Source: Pseudorasbora parva
Taxonomy: Eukaryota > Chordata > Actinopteri > Cypriniformes > Gobionidae
Assembly: GCF_024679245.1 (NCBI RefSeq)
Contig: NC_090187.1
Coordinates: forward strand, 3,179,751 to 3,243,750
Direction of reading: 5' to 3'
Length of the DNA: 64,000 nucleotides
Both the position numbers and the translations under genes were made by a program. The first letter of the stretch is position 1, and each line of letters begins with the position of its first letter. Under the pieces are notes generated by a model, which saw nothing but the letters and a program-made list of their open reading frames with translations, did no database searches and had not been told where the DNA came from. Positions 38,318 to 50,183 of the stretch are shown one piece after another.

Positions 38318-38551
38318 AAGTCTTGAGCGCCTGAGGCACGTGATAAGTCACAAATGGGTAAGCTGTGCCTGTTTTGCTGAATTAAAGAGATGAAATCATT
38401 AGAATAATATTGCAGGTAGCCCGCAGGGTGGGTTCATTGGAGTATATTAGCACAGAACTGTAATTTATCCCAGCTGGACTGATTAAGAGATAATGACAGC
38501 GGCCCAGACCTCAAATTGTGCCCTATAATGTTAATTAGAACAGTTCTCTGT

Positions 38552-38557
<6 letters not shown>

Positions 38558-38640
<83 letters not shown>
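38558..38640. repeat. (CA)n microsatellite
   Basis: About 41 CA units. Confidence 0.97.
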
Positions 38641-38642
<2 letters not shown>

Positions 38643-39667
38643 TGCATACACACAATGCACTGCTATAGGAACATACACACACAATCTATGCAGCTTGCCA
38701 AAGGTTCAGCTAAGAACAGACTAAAGTGGTCTCCGAGGATGAGTAGTGTAGACCAGACAAGACATTTCCTCCCAGAATCCTCCCCTAACCCCCACATAAC
38801 ATTCTGTTATCAATTTGACCGTTTTGGCGATCCTGAAACACTCAGGCAGCGTTGTATTATCATCTGGCAAATGCTGAATGATCTATTTTAGTTAACCCCC
38901 TAAAACCCTACTCTTTAAAGCTCTGAAGTGTCATATCACATCTTAATTTTTGTGCCAGATTGTTTCTTTTTGATTTACCCAGTTATCCAAGGGCTTGCCT
39001 GTTTGTTAGCTATACATTTTATCCCTCAATCCAAGCGCATATATTCAGCTCTCTGTCGGCTATGGACAGCATCTACTCTCCAGTTTCTTCTTCTGCATGA
39101 TCCGGCTAGGAAATCTTAAAGCCTGGAAGACTTGAGAGAGCACTGACTGGGTTTTGCTTTTCATGGAAACACTGATCTGCCTGTTTCACATGTTCTGAGG
39201 AAGCATCTCCGCTATGAATCTGTCATTGGGTTTGGTGAGCAATACGTGTGCATTTTTAGCACAGAGCAGACAGTTTGATGAGGAACGTTAAATGAGTGGA
39301 TGGTTGACGTTTTGAGTGGGTTTAATCAGATTTGAGTCACACATTGCAGGAAATCATTTTCTTATTCAGCATTGCACGTATTTTCCATAATCGAAACATC
39401 CTTAAAACAAGATAAACCGACTTGTGTAATTGTATAAGACATGTTCACAGCAAATAAGCAGTGAGTAATATTTGTATTATTTGTGTGTAATACGAGAAAA
39501 AGTACAAAAATTATTTTATTTTAGCTCACTATTCTCACAAAGCAAACTATTCCTTTGATTTTAGTCAATTTATCTTGTTTAAACCATGACTAAACTTGGA
39601 GTTGTAGCTTTACCCGTGGCTGATGTTTCAACCATCAAGGTGTTCTGTGGTGGAGGGTAGTACTCAC

Positions 39668-39880
39668 GTCCAGGTGAAGCGGGAGGTGTGCAGAGTCCAT
39701 GGTTTGTCCTTGAGCTCCAGCGTTACAGACCCTCTCCTCTCATTCGCTCCTGAGGCCGTCTGACTCTGCTGGGTTAGCTAAAAGTATATGAGGAATAACG
39801 TGAGCCTCTCCAGCTTGTCCTCAGGCACTCATCCTGTGTGAGTGTCGGAGAAGTGCACTCTCTAAAACATCCACTGGCTT
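39668..39880 (-). other. bmp16: putative bmp16 untranslated leader exon
   Basis: Inferred, not proven. The acceptor placed seven bases before the bmp16 ATG implies a further upstream exon, and BMP2/4 genes carry a noncoding first exon. On the minus strand a good donor (GAC/GTGAGTAC) ends at 39668. A TATA-like stretch (GGTATAACAG, 39902-39911) lies about 240 bases further upstream, so transcription might start near 39880. The leader contains at least three short upstream ORFs; the last begins ACCATGG near 39700. The resulting first intron would be about 5.3 kb. Another leader exon outside the part I recognise is possible. Confidence 0.42.
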
Positions 39881-39901
39881 CCTTGAGTGTGACTGGACGC
39901 G

Positions 39902-39911
39902 CTGTTATACC
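39902..39911 (-). promoter_or_regulatory. TATA-like element upstream of the putative bmp16 leader exon
   Basis: Reads GGTATAACAG on the minus strand. It is an imperfect TATA box, placed by its position relative to the candidate leader exon. About 180 bases further upstream on the same strand is a long (GA)n tract (40088-40171), which can occur at promoters but is also just a microsatellite. Confidence 0.25.
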
Positions 39912-40084
39912 AGGACTAAGACGCAACTAGCAGCTGAGGAGAGAGAGAATGAAATGGAAGAGAGAGGAGGAATTGGAAGTTTGCGCCGGCTAAATTTCCT
40001 CTGTCCCTCTGGCTTTGTAGCTGACTTTCTCCCTTCCTCTCTGAATCTGTCTGTACTTCTTTTTTGCGCTCTCCTCCCCTTTTT

Positions 40085-40087
<3 letters not shown>

Positions 40088-40171
<84 letters not shown>
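40088..40171. repeat. (CT)n microsatellite upstream of the putative bmp16 leader exon
   Basis: About 42 CT units, (GA)n on the bmp16 strand, some 200-300 bases upstream of the inferred start site. Confidence 0.97.
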
Positions 40172-40174
<3 letters not shown>

Positions 40175-40791
40175 CAGCTGGTAAACTCAGTTAAACTCTA
40201 ATTGACTTTCCTGTCCATTCGGATCCACCCTGACAGTGATGTCACCGATGCCCCCTCCCTCCACCCACCTCTCCAAACGTACAAAACACAAACAAAGATA
40301 AGGTCAGGGCTGCTTTGGATACACAGTACAGGTCAGATTGCCATTTGCAACTTTACATTTGAGTCTAAATGTTTCTTTTGAAGGAAACAGGAAAAAACGT
40401 GAAAGATAAAGTGGAGCACACAATGGGCGGCACGGCCAGTTGATCTGACATTATCTGAGCGAGTGTTTATTCTGGAGGGAGTCATGAAGGTGAAAGAGAA
40501 ACTAATGATGATACAAGATTAATTCACTGTCATTGGTGCAAATGAACAGCCAGAGGGTGCCAGGAAAACACATCTATCACCAGAAATAGAGAGAGAGAAG
40601 ATAATGAGTGCACAAAGAAACACAAAAGAAAGAGAGACGAGAGAGGGAGCAAGGTGCACTCGTCCTTCCGATGGGGTGGACAGCATTGGTATGCATCTGG
40701 CGGGGCAATGAGAAAATGTCTGTAACCTCACAAGCATCGTCTGACAGATTGGATTGCATCTGTTGAATCAGTTGAAACACCCCCTTTCTCA
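40172..40791. other. no gene recognised
   Basis: Upstream flank of bmp16 on the minus strand. No coding exon supported. Confidence 0.45.
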
Positions 40792-40908
<117 letters not shown>

Positions 40909-41291
40909 GTACAGAGAATCCGGTTCGCCCATGCAAGGACACTGGTTTCCAGAATCCTCTGTGGCATAGGACTTCAAGACACAAATTTGACATTGGACGT
41001 CAAGTGCAATTCAGAATGCCAGGCTAAAAACAATGTGTAGCTTGATACAGATTTTAATTTCTGATGTTTGTGGTGAGTCACTGAGTCACTCACCTCTAAA
41101 GAATCAGAACAAAACATACAAATAGATTAAATTAGACACTTTTTTTGGTTAATGTCGAACGTTAAAGCCCCCTGTGGTGAAAATCAAGCTTTTAATGATG
41201 TTTATATCTATGTGTGTTTTAATATGCTTTAAGACAAACCATGTGCAGATTCATAAGTCAACACCATTGCTATTATTTTGAGTATTTTCTC

Positions 41292-42679
41292 TTAAAGGGG
41301 GAGTGAAATGCTGTTTCATGCATACTGAGCTTTTTACACTGTTAAAGACTTGGATTCCCATCCTAAACATAGACAAAGTTTCAAAAACTAAGTTGACGTT
41401 TGATGGAGTATTTCTGTGTCAAAAATACTCCTTCCGGTTTCTCACAAGTTTCGGAGAGTTTTTTTCCGAGTATGGGTCTATTTGACGTCGACAGAGCGGA
41501 AGGTCCTTGCGTGGGCCGTACGGGCTCTTCTCCCGGTAGGGTGCGCGCGCGTGACTAGAGCGGAGAGAGGAAATGCAACGCCCATAAACACTCTCAGCTG
41601 CAGATCCACTCGTCCGCGCAACACTTCTGTCATGCCCTATGGTCGCGCCGCGCTCCACTTTATTCCTATGGATGACGTCAAAGAACTTAACGCTTCAGCA
41701 CAGCATTCCGGGAAGGCAGCGCTGCATTTGATCCGATTTGAACGCAGAAACGACGAGAAGCGTCACAACATCACGTTTCAGTCGTGTCGCAAAAGTGGAT
41801 CTCCACGGTCACTGCTGTCACAGGACATCACGAAATCAACAGTTACCAAAGAAGTGTGTTTTTGTTGGAGCGGTCCCAACGATAAAGGTTCGCGGTCGTG
41901 CTTTAGAAGCAGCCGGTGAGTAAAACTGCTTCAAATGTCTGTTGTTGGCTATTGTCGCGTGAGTAAACATCAGTAAACGACATGATCGTGTATAACGTTA
42001 GTTAATTTATCAATGGAGCATGTGATCTATGGTGTGTGTTTAAATACATTAGTTTAGCTAACCACTATAGGTGTCAGTTTGTTTATTGGAAAACCACTCA
42101 AACATAAGCCTAGTGTTATCACAAAGCGTGCTTCGTCATTCAAATGCGCTAACTGGAATTCATTGTTGTTCTATGTATAACGTTACACTAGTCTGACGTG
42201 CAAAACCGTTTTGCTTGCTACTTCTAAGTTTAGTCGCATACAATAGTCCATAAACCGAATCATGTCCTCATGAACTGTGAGTAAACACACACAAATGTTG
42301 ACAGGCCACTAAATACAGTCCATACCACAGAGACGGACGTCCTGCTGTTGCTGTTTCTCCTGTTCAGTTTATTTCAGCCTCCGGATCTGATTCTGGATCA
42401 TATCTGTATTAGCTGAATCTGATTTAGAGTAACGTTTTCTTCTCCACGCTTGAGGACGTCACCGCTTTGTGCATGCTCGCCTTTCTTTAGCTGCCGCCCA
42501 CACGATACACCTCCAGCCGCTCGTTTATTTCCCGGAAAGACTCGGTACAGCCTATATTTCTTTTATAAGTATAATAAAACTAAAGACTTTCGGAGATATA
42601 AAGGATGGCAATACTACTCTATAGGAACTCAAGATTGACATGAGATTGACTGAACACTGAGTTTTTCACCCCCCCTTTA
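41292..42679 (-). mobile_element. TTAA-flanked element, copy C (reverse of copy A)
   Basis: Reads as the reverse complement of 1410-2984. TTAAAGGGGGAGTGAAATGCTG at 41292 corresponds to the right end of A, and TTTTTCACCCCCCCTTTA at the far end to its left end. Shared landmarks include CGTACGGGCTCTTCTCCCGG, GCATTCCGGGAAGGCAGCGCTGCATTTG and the CTCCACGCTTGAGGACGTCACCGCTTTG block. It lacks the 3' tandem duplication of copy A. A 167-codon frame at 41416-41919 spans its GC-rich part but is not kept in copy A. Confidence 0.8.
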
Positions 42680-43465
42680 CAACTGCCGTGAACCAAAGGC
42701 AGTCTCAAAAACACGGTTTGCCTTACGACCAATCACGTCAACGTGTGATGTCATCTAGTGGATCTCTGAGCTGGTTTGAGTGAGTGGACGCGGGGCTAAT
42801 TTGCATATTCATAGTATACTAAATGAAGCAAGAGTGCAGAATTATATTCAAGCTATTTTAAGGCATGAAGATTTATTTAATTTTTTCATTTAAAGCAGCA
42901 CCAGGTAGGTTTTGCTCTCGGGGTCCCCCTACAGTTGGGAGACAGTATTGTCCTCTACTTTCTTAACTCTGTCATCCTACATCAGGTGATGTGCGCGTGC
43001 ATTTGTTGACATGACAGCCATGATAGCCCTGCACACTGCAGGAGTTCACATGTGGGTGTTCTGCTTGCGTCGCGTGTGAAATGTCTTCATCACAGGTACA
43101 GTGGCATATGTTTCAGCATGTTATATGAATATAATTTCATGGGTTTTTTTTTTTTTCAAATGCCAAATGATCGTGATGCTCACGTTTACAAGCCAGCGTC
43201 ATAGTAGCCTAGTCTATTGGTTACCGTTTTACAGAATCTATATGATACTTCAATTCAATGTTTGAGTGGTAGGTAATAACCATATATCGTCAATATTATA
43301 ATATCAAGCTACCCTAGATGAATCTGCAAATTTGAAAAATCGATTTTAATCATTCAACCTATTGTAAGTCGATGTATCATCACAAGAGTCTTGAAAATAT
43401 ATTATGAAGGTTGAAAAGCAATTCTGAGATTTGTTTCTAAACACATTACGAAGACTCAACTATGT
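42680..43465. other. no gene recognised
   Basis: Mixed sequence with a T run at 43143-43157; possible decayed repeat material. No exon supported. Confidence 0.4.
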
Positions 43466-43647
43466 ACACTCAAAAATGCTGGGTTAAAAAACAACCCAAG
43501 TTGGGTTGCAAATGGACAAAACCAAGCAATCGGGTTGTTTTAAGCAAACATTTAACCCAACCGCTGGATTAAAACAACACAGTTGCTGGGTTTGTCCAAT
43601 TTCAGTCCAACGTGGGTTGTTTTAACCCAACCTTTTTTAGAGTGTAC
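43466..43647. mobile_element. palindromic MITE, AATGCTGGGTTAAAAAACAACCC family
   Basis: Begins ACACTCAAAAATGCTGGG and ends CCTTTTTTAGAGTGTA, which is inverted-repeat ended like the intact copy at 53518-53765. The interior has repeated GGGTTG/CAACCC words. Confidence 0.78.
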
Positions 43648-44189
43648 ATCAATGAGTGTAAGTCGCCCTGTGTGCTTATGTTACAATTAGAAGGTGATCC
43701 ACAGAAACTCTACAAAATTTTGCAACCATCTAAGGGGATTCTTTTGTTTATATGCATCAGTATGTGGGACTCATTGGACAAGTATTTTGAGAGAGAAGGG
43801 ATCTTTCTCGTGAGTGGGCGTGGTAACAGCGGACACGCCCCCAGCGTTTGAGAGCAGAGAATACTGCTAATTATTTCAAGAATAAGGGTTTGATCACATT
43901 TACTTGCAGGTTTTTTTTATCATTCAAATTTGGCTGGGTGGTTAATAACACATTGACAAACTCAGAACATATTTTAGTGTTGCTTTACGGAGACTTTAAA
44001 TATTTAATTTTGGTGATCAAAGATGAGTTTAAGGGATAAAATTATTGACTACATTGGGACTTTAGTCCTTTTTCTAACTCCATATGTAAACTGCACAGGC
44101 ACAACAATACACACAAATTATAACACGACTGTCTGAATTGGAAATTGACAATTACAGATTGTTTGATTCTCTCAGCCTCCAGTAACAAA
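43648..44189. other. no gene recognised
   Basis: AT-rich, with two short frames (43612-43851 and 43848-44039) of no recognisable family. Confidence 0.4.
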
Positions 44190-44702
44190 GAAATCTAGAT
44201 GCACCCTAGCGGCAGCAAATCTAATCTGCCCACGAGTGTCGTCTAGCAACACTTCTGAGCTGTAAACGCAAAACTCTGGACGGGCCAATCACATCGTGTA
44301 TAGAGTTGGCGGGCGGGGCCATAATGACGACGGCCGAGTTGCGTTTGCGTTCTTCTAGTAAACACAGAAACTGGCGAACGGGGGCGGTCTTTCGAATCAG
44401 CTTTGACCGCGACTCTGGAAGACTTGGAGTTGAGCTTTTCTCTGAGAAAAGAACAAAGAACAGCACTGAAGTCATTCTTAAGAAGGGAAGATGTGTTCGG
44501 AGTTTAGCCGACCGGATATGGCGAATGTTTAATCTATCAACAAGCTCTGCTTCACCTTCGTTGCTCTGGTTGGTTGTAGCGCTATCCTATCGCGAGCAGA
44601 GAGAGTTTGAAAGACAACCGTTTATCCACCCGTCGGATTGAGCTGTCAATGGTGAGTTTCCAGACCAAACATCTTGATGTGGGTCTGGCTTGTCAGGCTA
44701 AG
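44190..44702 (-). mobile_element. TTAGCCTGAC element, partial reverse copy
   Basis: Reverse complement of 6983-7483. It begins AGAAATCTAGATGCACCCTA and ends GGGTCTGGCTTGTCAGGCTAA. Only this half of the element is present. Confidence 0.72.
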
Positions 44703-45880
44703 CCTCCAGTATTTCACTGCACAAAACACCCCGAACTCTTAATGATGTAGTCAGGGTCATACTGTATTTTTTTGTGTCGTTATGGTTTTCTGGATAATGG
44801 CATGTCATGCAACCTTTCCCAACCTAACCATGTTCTACCTTCAGACAGCTGAATTTGCAGGAAAATGTATGAGTTTGATTGGATGCATGTCCGAAAGTTT
44901 GTTCCACTACCTTTTAAAAGTTGTTCCTAAATGCATTTTGCTTTCGTTTTTGCCCTTCCCAAACAGGTATGCGACCCATATTTGGTCACTGAGTTTGTTG
45001 TTGGACAACCGTTGGGTAAGTGCAGGGAGTTTGCCTAGAAATAAAAGGAAGGAAAGAGAGCGAGACTACTGTTGGATGATAAAAATGAGGATCTTCCTGT
45101 AGACTTGCTCGTGCTTGATGTTCACAGTCACTGTTTGAAACAGAGAGAAATGTCATCGGCTCACATTTCCTCCTCGGAGCTGGGAGAGTCTTCTGCATTC
45201 CGACACGGGTGGGGCATCCTGAATTAATTCATTTATTTATTGGCCGTGGTGCTCATGTACAGATCTATGAGAATTCATTCACAAACTATCCTTCTCTGTT
45301 GTGGCGTGCTCTTTCTGGCTTGTGGCCGGCACAAAAATTACATATAACCCTCAAATGTCACTGGAAATATTTCTTCTTAATCCCTTGGGAATCTCTGTTG
45401 TTTGACTGTCACCATCTGCTCACTCAATAAACTTGATTTTTTTACATGTATTTTCAGTTCTAGCATTCACTGGCACGCTTTTCCCATTCCACTGAATTAC
45501 TTATAGCCATATAGGGAATCCAGATGAGATATACTGATACACCCAGATATTCCCAGATATGGGCAGATTGTCCCCACCAATGATTGATATTCTTGATGTA
45601 GCTCTGTTGCACTTCAGTATGAACCGCTCAGTATGTTGTTAGGATGACAACATTTTTAGACTGGTCTAACGGTGCTCGTCAATGACAAGATGTTGGCCAA
45701 TCAAATCAAAGAAGTTGGGCTTTACCGTTTTCTCAGATCTGAACATGAATTCCAGTGCAACGTTTCGTTTTAGCAGAGGACGAGGTGGCAGTGGCTAAAA
45801 CATTTTAATATTTTATAACTATTTTGTGCTATAAATTTCAAACGACTACAGTAATATTTGTTTGTGTTGTTTTGTTGTCC
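44703..45880. other. no gene recognised
   Basis: Short frames up to 106 codons on both strands, none with recognisable domains. Confidence 0.4.
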
Positions 45881-45899
45881 TATCTTTATTGCATTATTT

Positions 45900-46005
45900 T
45901 TTTGTTGCAGAATTATTTGCATTATTAACACTGTGAAGCTGCTTTAAAACAATCTGCATTGTAAAAAGCACTCTATAAATAAAGGTGATTACTTGACTTT
46001 TTTTT
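45900..46005 (+). repeat. LINE/SINE-type 3' tail, GCTGCTTTAAAACAATCTGCATT family
   Basis: GTGAAGCTGCTTTAAAACAATCTGCATTG ... CTCTATAAATAAAGGTGA. The same tail is at 50998-51125 (GCTGCTTTGAAAGAATCTGC). The reverse form is at 55292-55640 (TTTATTTAAATCGC ... GTTTCAAAGCAGCTTCAC). Confidence 0.6.
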
Positions 46006-46270
46006 TTAAATTATGATATACTACTATTACATTATGATATATGTAATGTATTTTGTAATTAAACTTAAAGGGGAAAAAAACGAGACAAAAAATACTAATG
46101 AAGCTCTTTTCAGCATATTAGACTGTGCACAAATAAGACATTTTTTTTTACTTTTTTTTTGGCGAAAAACTACATATTGTGCCATTTAATCTAAGAAAAC
46201 AGAAGAAATTGCATTGAAATGTCTTTAGTTTGATGGAAGTTAATCTGAGTTTATGCAATAACTTTCTCCA

Positions 46271-46589
<319 letters not shown>

Positions 46590-47107
46590 GATTAGGATGG
46601 GGACGTCCCATGCCTCATTCCCGTACCCGCTCAAGAGTGAGACGGTGAGAGACCGGCGGCTTCCTCTGAGTGTTAATCGCTGTTCTGCCAGCATATGCTT
46701 GGCAAGCGTTGCTCTGCTGCATTACATGATAAAACACGGCTGGCCATCACAGATATATAAAGGCACACACACACACATACTATCCTGATACTCCACCTCT
46801 CCCTCCTCCACAACACATTCCAATGATATCATCGGTGTAAATGTTTAAGAAAAGGTCGTCACATGGGTAAACGTGCACCAGGGTGTGTGTAAATGTGAGG
46901 CTTTCTATTCTGTTGTGTTATTATTGCCCGTTACTTTGTCAATGATCAGGAGTTTGAGACAGAGAGAGCATAGTGGAGTTGGACAAGCGTTTGTGTTGAC
47001 CCCCCTCACCTTGACCCTTAAGGCCCTGATATACTTACGGTGAAGTTTTGTTTCTGTCTTCGCTTGTGAGTAAAAATAATGTTGAAATAAATGAGCAGCA
47101 GGTGAGC

Positions 47108-47580
47108 TGAAGTGAATAACACTGATGATCTCTTCATCACGGCTGCTGTTAGTGGGTGGGATATATTAGGCAGAAAGTGAACATTTTGTCCTCTAAGTTG
47201 ATGTGTTAGAAGCAGGAAAAATGGGCAAACGTAAGGATTTGAGCGAGTTTGACAAGGGCCAGATTTTGACGGCTAGACGACTGGATCAGAGCATCTCCAA
47301 AACTGCAGCTCTTGTGGGCTGTTCCCGATCTGCAGTGGTCAGTATCTATCAAAAGTGCTCCAAGGAAGGAACAGTGGAGAACCGGCCACAGGGTCATGGG
47401 CGGCCAAGGCTCATTGATGCACGTGGGGAGCGAAGGCTGGCCCGTGTGGTCCGATCAAACAGACGAGCTACTGGAGCTCAAACTGCTCCAGAAGTTAATG
47501 CTGGCTCTGATGGAAAGGTGTCAGAATACACAGAGCATCTCAGTTTGTTGTGTATGGAGCTGCATAGTCACAGACTAGTC
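47108..47580 (+). mobile_element. Tc1-like element, 5' half only
   Basis: Starts inside the terminal region (CTGAAGTGAATAACACTGATGATC) without the outer TATCAGGCATAAC part, and breaks off within the transposase gene at about 47577. It is closely related to the copies at 19184, 52952 and 62262. Confidence 0.85.
47221..47577 (+). pseudogene. Tc1-like transposase, N-terminal DNA-binding part
   Basis: Begins [15 protein letters not shown] at 47221; an in-frame ATG at 47203 adds six residues. The first helix-turn-helix spans about residues 12-45 ([20 protein letters not shown]), followed by the GHGRPR linker (AT-hook-like) and [10 protein letters not shown] of the second helix-turn-helix. Codons up to about LHSHRLV are transposase. 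The frame then runs 60 codons into unrelated AT-rich sequence, and no DDE residues are present. It could at most make a DNA-binding fragment. Confidence 0.85.
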
Positions 47581-48360
47581 ACTTTAGTTCTTGAAAATCT
47601 AATGTTCATAAATTGGTATTTTCATCACCTGTATGCATATTCCCTTTCGATTGGTGGCCGTCTCTATATTACACATTTTAATTTTACCTTTGTAGGAAAG
47701 CTTTTATTTGGAAAACTGTTCTCTTTGACAACAACATGTTTATTTTATGTTTATTAGGTGTTTTCTTTTCTCTGTGAAACTGTATGATATTGCAAGTAAT
47801 CAGACTACAGATACTTTCCTATGAATTACATAAATACAGGTTATTCCAACAGTTGCTGTAAATTATTCATAATTCATTGGTTCTACTTCGCTGTTATATT
47901 TAAAAATGTCCTTTCTAAATAAAAGCTAGTGGTTAGATGTTCATAAGGTCTTCCAGGTTTGTGGAATGACACCACAGACAAAACACCCGTTATGAGTTTA
48001 TCACTGACGACTGAGACCCACTGGACTTTATTTCACTTTTAAGAAGTGTTTTCTCAACATTGCATATCTAATCAGCTCCTAACAAAAACAATTAATATTT
48101 TTATTATCACTCCGTGAGTTATTTAACCGTGTCTTAAGGCCTTTGAAACTAGGAAGGCTTTTGTCTTTCAAACAAATTTCATAATTTACATGCAATACAG
48201 GGATTCCCCAACTTTTTTGGTCAGCTGGACCTCATTGCCCTAACATATTTATTTGAAGTACCCCCTAATAATAATGTGCATAACATTAAGTCAATAATAA
48301 TAATACATAAATAAATAATATTAAAATGGACATCACAGACATAATGTAATATTTAATGCC
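47581..48360. other. AT-rich, no gene recognised
   Basis: No domain-bearing frame or identified repeat. Confidence 0.45.
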
Positions 48361-48366
48361 GTTCAA

Positions 48367-48519
48367 CTTGAAAAGTTAGTTCATGCGCTCCTGACATCAA
48401 GGCTAGATTATTGTAATGCTCTACTGGGTGGTTGCCCCGCTCGCTTAGTAAACCAACTCCATCTGGTCCAAAGCGCAGCAGCTCGAGTTCTTACCAGAAC
48501 CAGGAAGAATGATCATATT
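48367..48519 (+). pseudogene. LINE ORF2 fragment (L2/CR1-like)
   Basis: In frame from 48367 it reads LEKLVHALLTSRLDYCNALL, then a stretch with VQSAAARVLTRTRKNDHI. This corresponds to the same post-RT region as 27960-28100 but from a different family. Its 3' side is cut by the AAGGCCCTTTCACAC element at 48520. Too short for a standard ORF call and with no start codon of its own. Confidence 0.82.
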
Positions 48520-48800
48520 AAGGCCCTTTCACACCGGATGTGTAACGAAAAAGCAAAGCTAATAAGCAAATATTTCGTATGCGAATATTTCGTATCTAAA
48601 CCATTCACATCAGCCGCGACACGAATTTGCGACGTTTCAGAGCTCCAGCATTCCAAAACATTCGCTGCGTCAGCTGAGAAAACACGGGCAGTGAAGACGA
48701 GTTTTTCGTTTTATTTAAAAGACCGAAAAGAAGGTTTCGGGTGCACCCAGTCAACAGAGAGTCTGAAGGGGAGGATGCTAATCATGTACAGGAGCTAAAA
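48520..48800 (+). mobile_element. AAGGCCCTTTCACAC element inserted in a LINE remnant
   Basis: Begins AAGGCCCTTTCACACCGG directly at the break in the LINE frame. It is the reverse complement of 26173-26403 for at least 230 bases, with GC/CG-rich CGAATATTTCG words. The right end is not resolved and lies at or before about 48800. Confidence 0.65.
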
Positions 48801-49984
48801 CTTTATCATGGCCTGCACTTATACTTTTCAAAGTCTGTGGGAGAATTTGAGGATCTCATCCCGAGACAGCAGCGCATCTGATGAGACAAACCGCACACTT
48901 CAGGAACCAATCGATCCGGTCTGTTTCCAGTTGAGTCACAGTGTAAACATTTAAGTGCCACAGATATACGGCAACACATTCACTTTCCATAATCGCGGAG
49001 TGTGTGTGTGTGTGTGACAGCTGAAACAGGGTTAAAGCACACATGTTCACACTGTATTCTCATAATCTTATCTCAACAGCCTCTACTAATGTGATCAACA
49101 TTCTCAGCACTCAGATAATATGCAAATAAATCTGTTCATTTCATCATGCAGCATTGGTAAAAAACAAACAGCTAAACTACTGTTAAACTGTCTCACTGTT
49201 TATCATTCCGATAAGCACCCATCAGGTGTGTGTTCTTTAAGTACCTATCATTAAAGTGATATGGACTGTCAGTCTAACACTCACCATGACGATATAATCT
49301 AAGACTGTGTGCTCGGGCTGATACGCAGCCATCCAGTGTAATCTCGTTGATTGTAAAACCTTCACTTCGTGTTCTCCAGTGTTTGCACGCGTGGCACACG
49401 GCCTCAGCTGTCAGTTTGTGCTCATAAATGATAATCCTGCAATTAGCTCTAATCTAGCCGTCTTGTTTATCACCGGCAGAGGCAGGAGGCGCATAAAGCA
49501 TCGACCGGCCCTAGGGGCGAGGACGCTCGGAAAACGAGACGGAGGGGTTTTCAGAAGAAGAGGAAGATTAGAACTAACAGGAAGTGCACTCTCCTCTGCT
49601 CATGTAAACGTGTCTGGGTGACTGGACGGCTGAAATAAATAAATCGGCCTTGTGGGAGACGTCCGTAGCAGTGGTGGAATTTTTCCTCCAAAAAAAGAAA
49701 AAGCAGCATGACACACGCATATGCACACAAACCCCTGAGAATCCAAACAGGAACACCTGTGATTCCCTCCACCACATCCATGATCCGTCTCCATGCCGAC
49801 CATTCATATTGTGTGTAAACAGTTTACAGTAGACAACAGGACTGAAGGAGGATCTGCGAAAAGGAAGAGAAAGAGAAAAACAGTGCTTCGGAATGAATTA
49901 CAGTGTGTAAGAAGGTCCACCGCAATTAACACATCGGAGGCAAACTAATGTTCTATCTATCTATACATCCGTAATATCCATCCA
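48801..49984. other. no gene recognised
   Basis: Frames at 49379-49621 (+) and 49551-49807 (-) have no domain. No repeat identified with confidence apart from a short GT run at 49000-49015. Confidence 0.4.
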
Positions 49985-49989
49985 TGGTA

Positions 49990-50183
49990 AATGATTAATG
50001 GACTGCATTTATATACACCCATCCGACCGCTTCAACACACCCATGGCCATCCAGAGCGCTTTAGATCCTGCGTCACATTCACTCATTCACTCTCTTATTC
50101 ACCAACAACGGCGTTAGCCATGCAAGCTTCCAGCTAATCTGGAGCAGCTCATCGACAGCTCGACACTTGATCAGGTGGAACCC
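49990..50183 (+). repeat. teleost interspersed repeat, second copy
   Basis: Same word order as 23592-23870 (GGACTGCATTTATATA, CCATGGCCATCCA, GCGCTTTA, CACATTCACTCATTCA, GCCATGCAAG, CAGGTGGAACC). It leads straight into the CATC array. Confidence 0.65.

Larger units (their letters stand above)
34400..39667 (-). other. bmp16: inferred first intron of bmp16 (about 5.3 kb)
   Basis: Bounded by GTGAGT at 39667 and TTTCTCCACAG ending at 34400 on the minus strand. It contains a TTAA-flanked transposon with CATC/GATG tracts (34504-35608), (CT)n and (CA)n microsatellites, a poly-C run (38298-38317) and stretches without recognised repeats at 35609-37900 and 38318-38557. The latter have motif-rich patches that could be regulatory. 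The intron exists only if the leader exon is real. Confidence 0.45.

Noticed and set aside
41416..41919. 167-codon frame as a gene
   Set aside because: It lies in a non-autonomous element and is not kept open in the related copy at 1410-3004.
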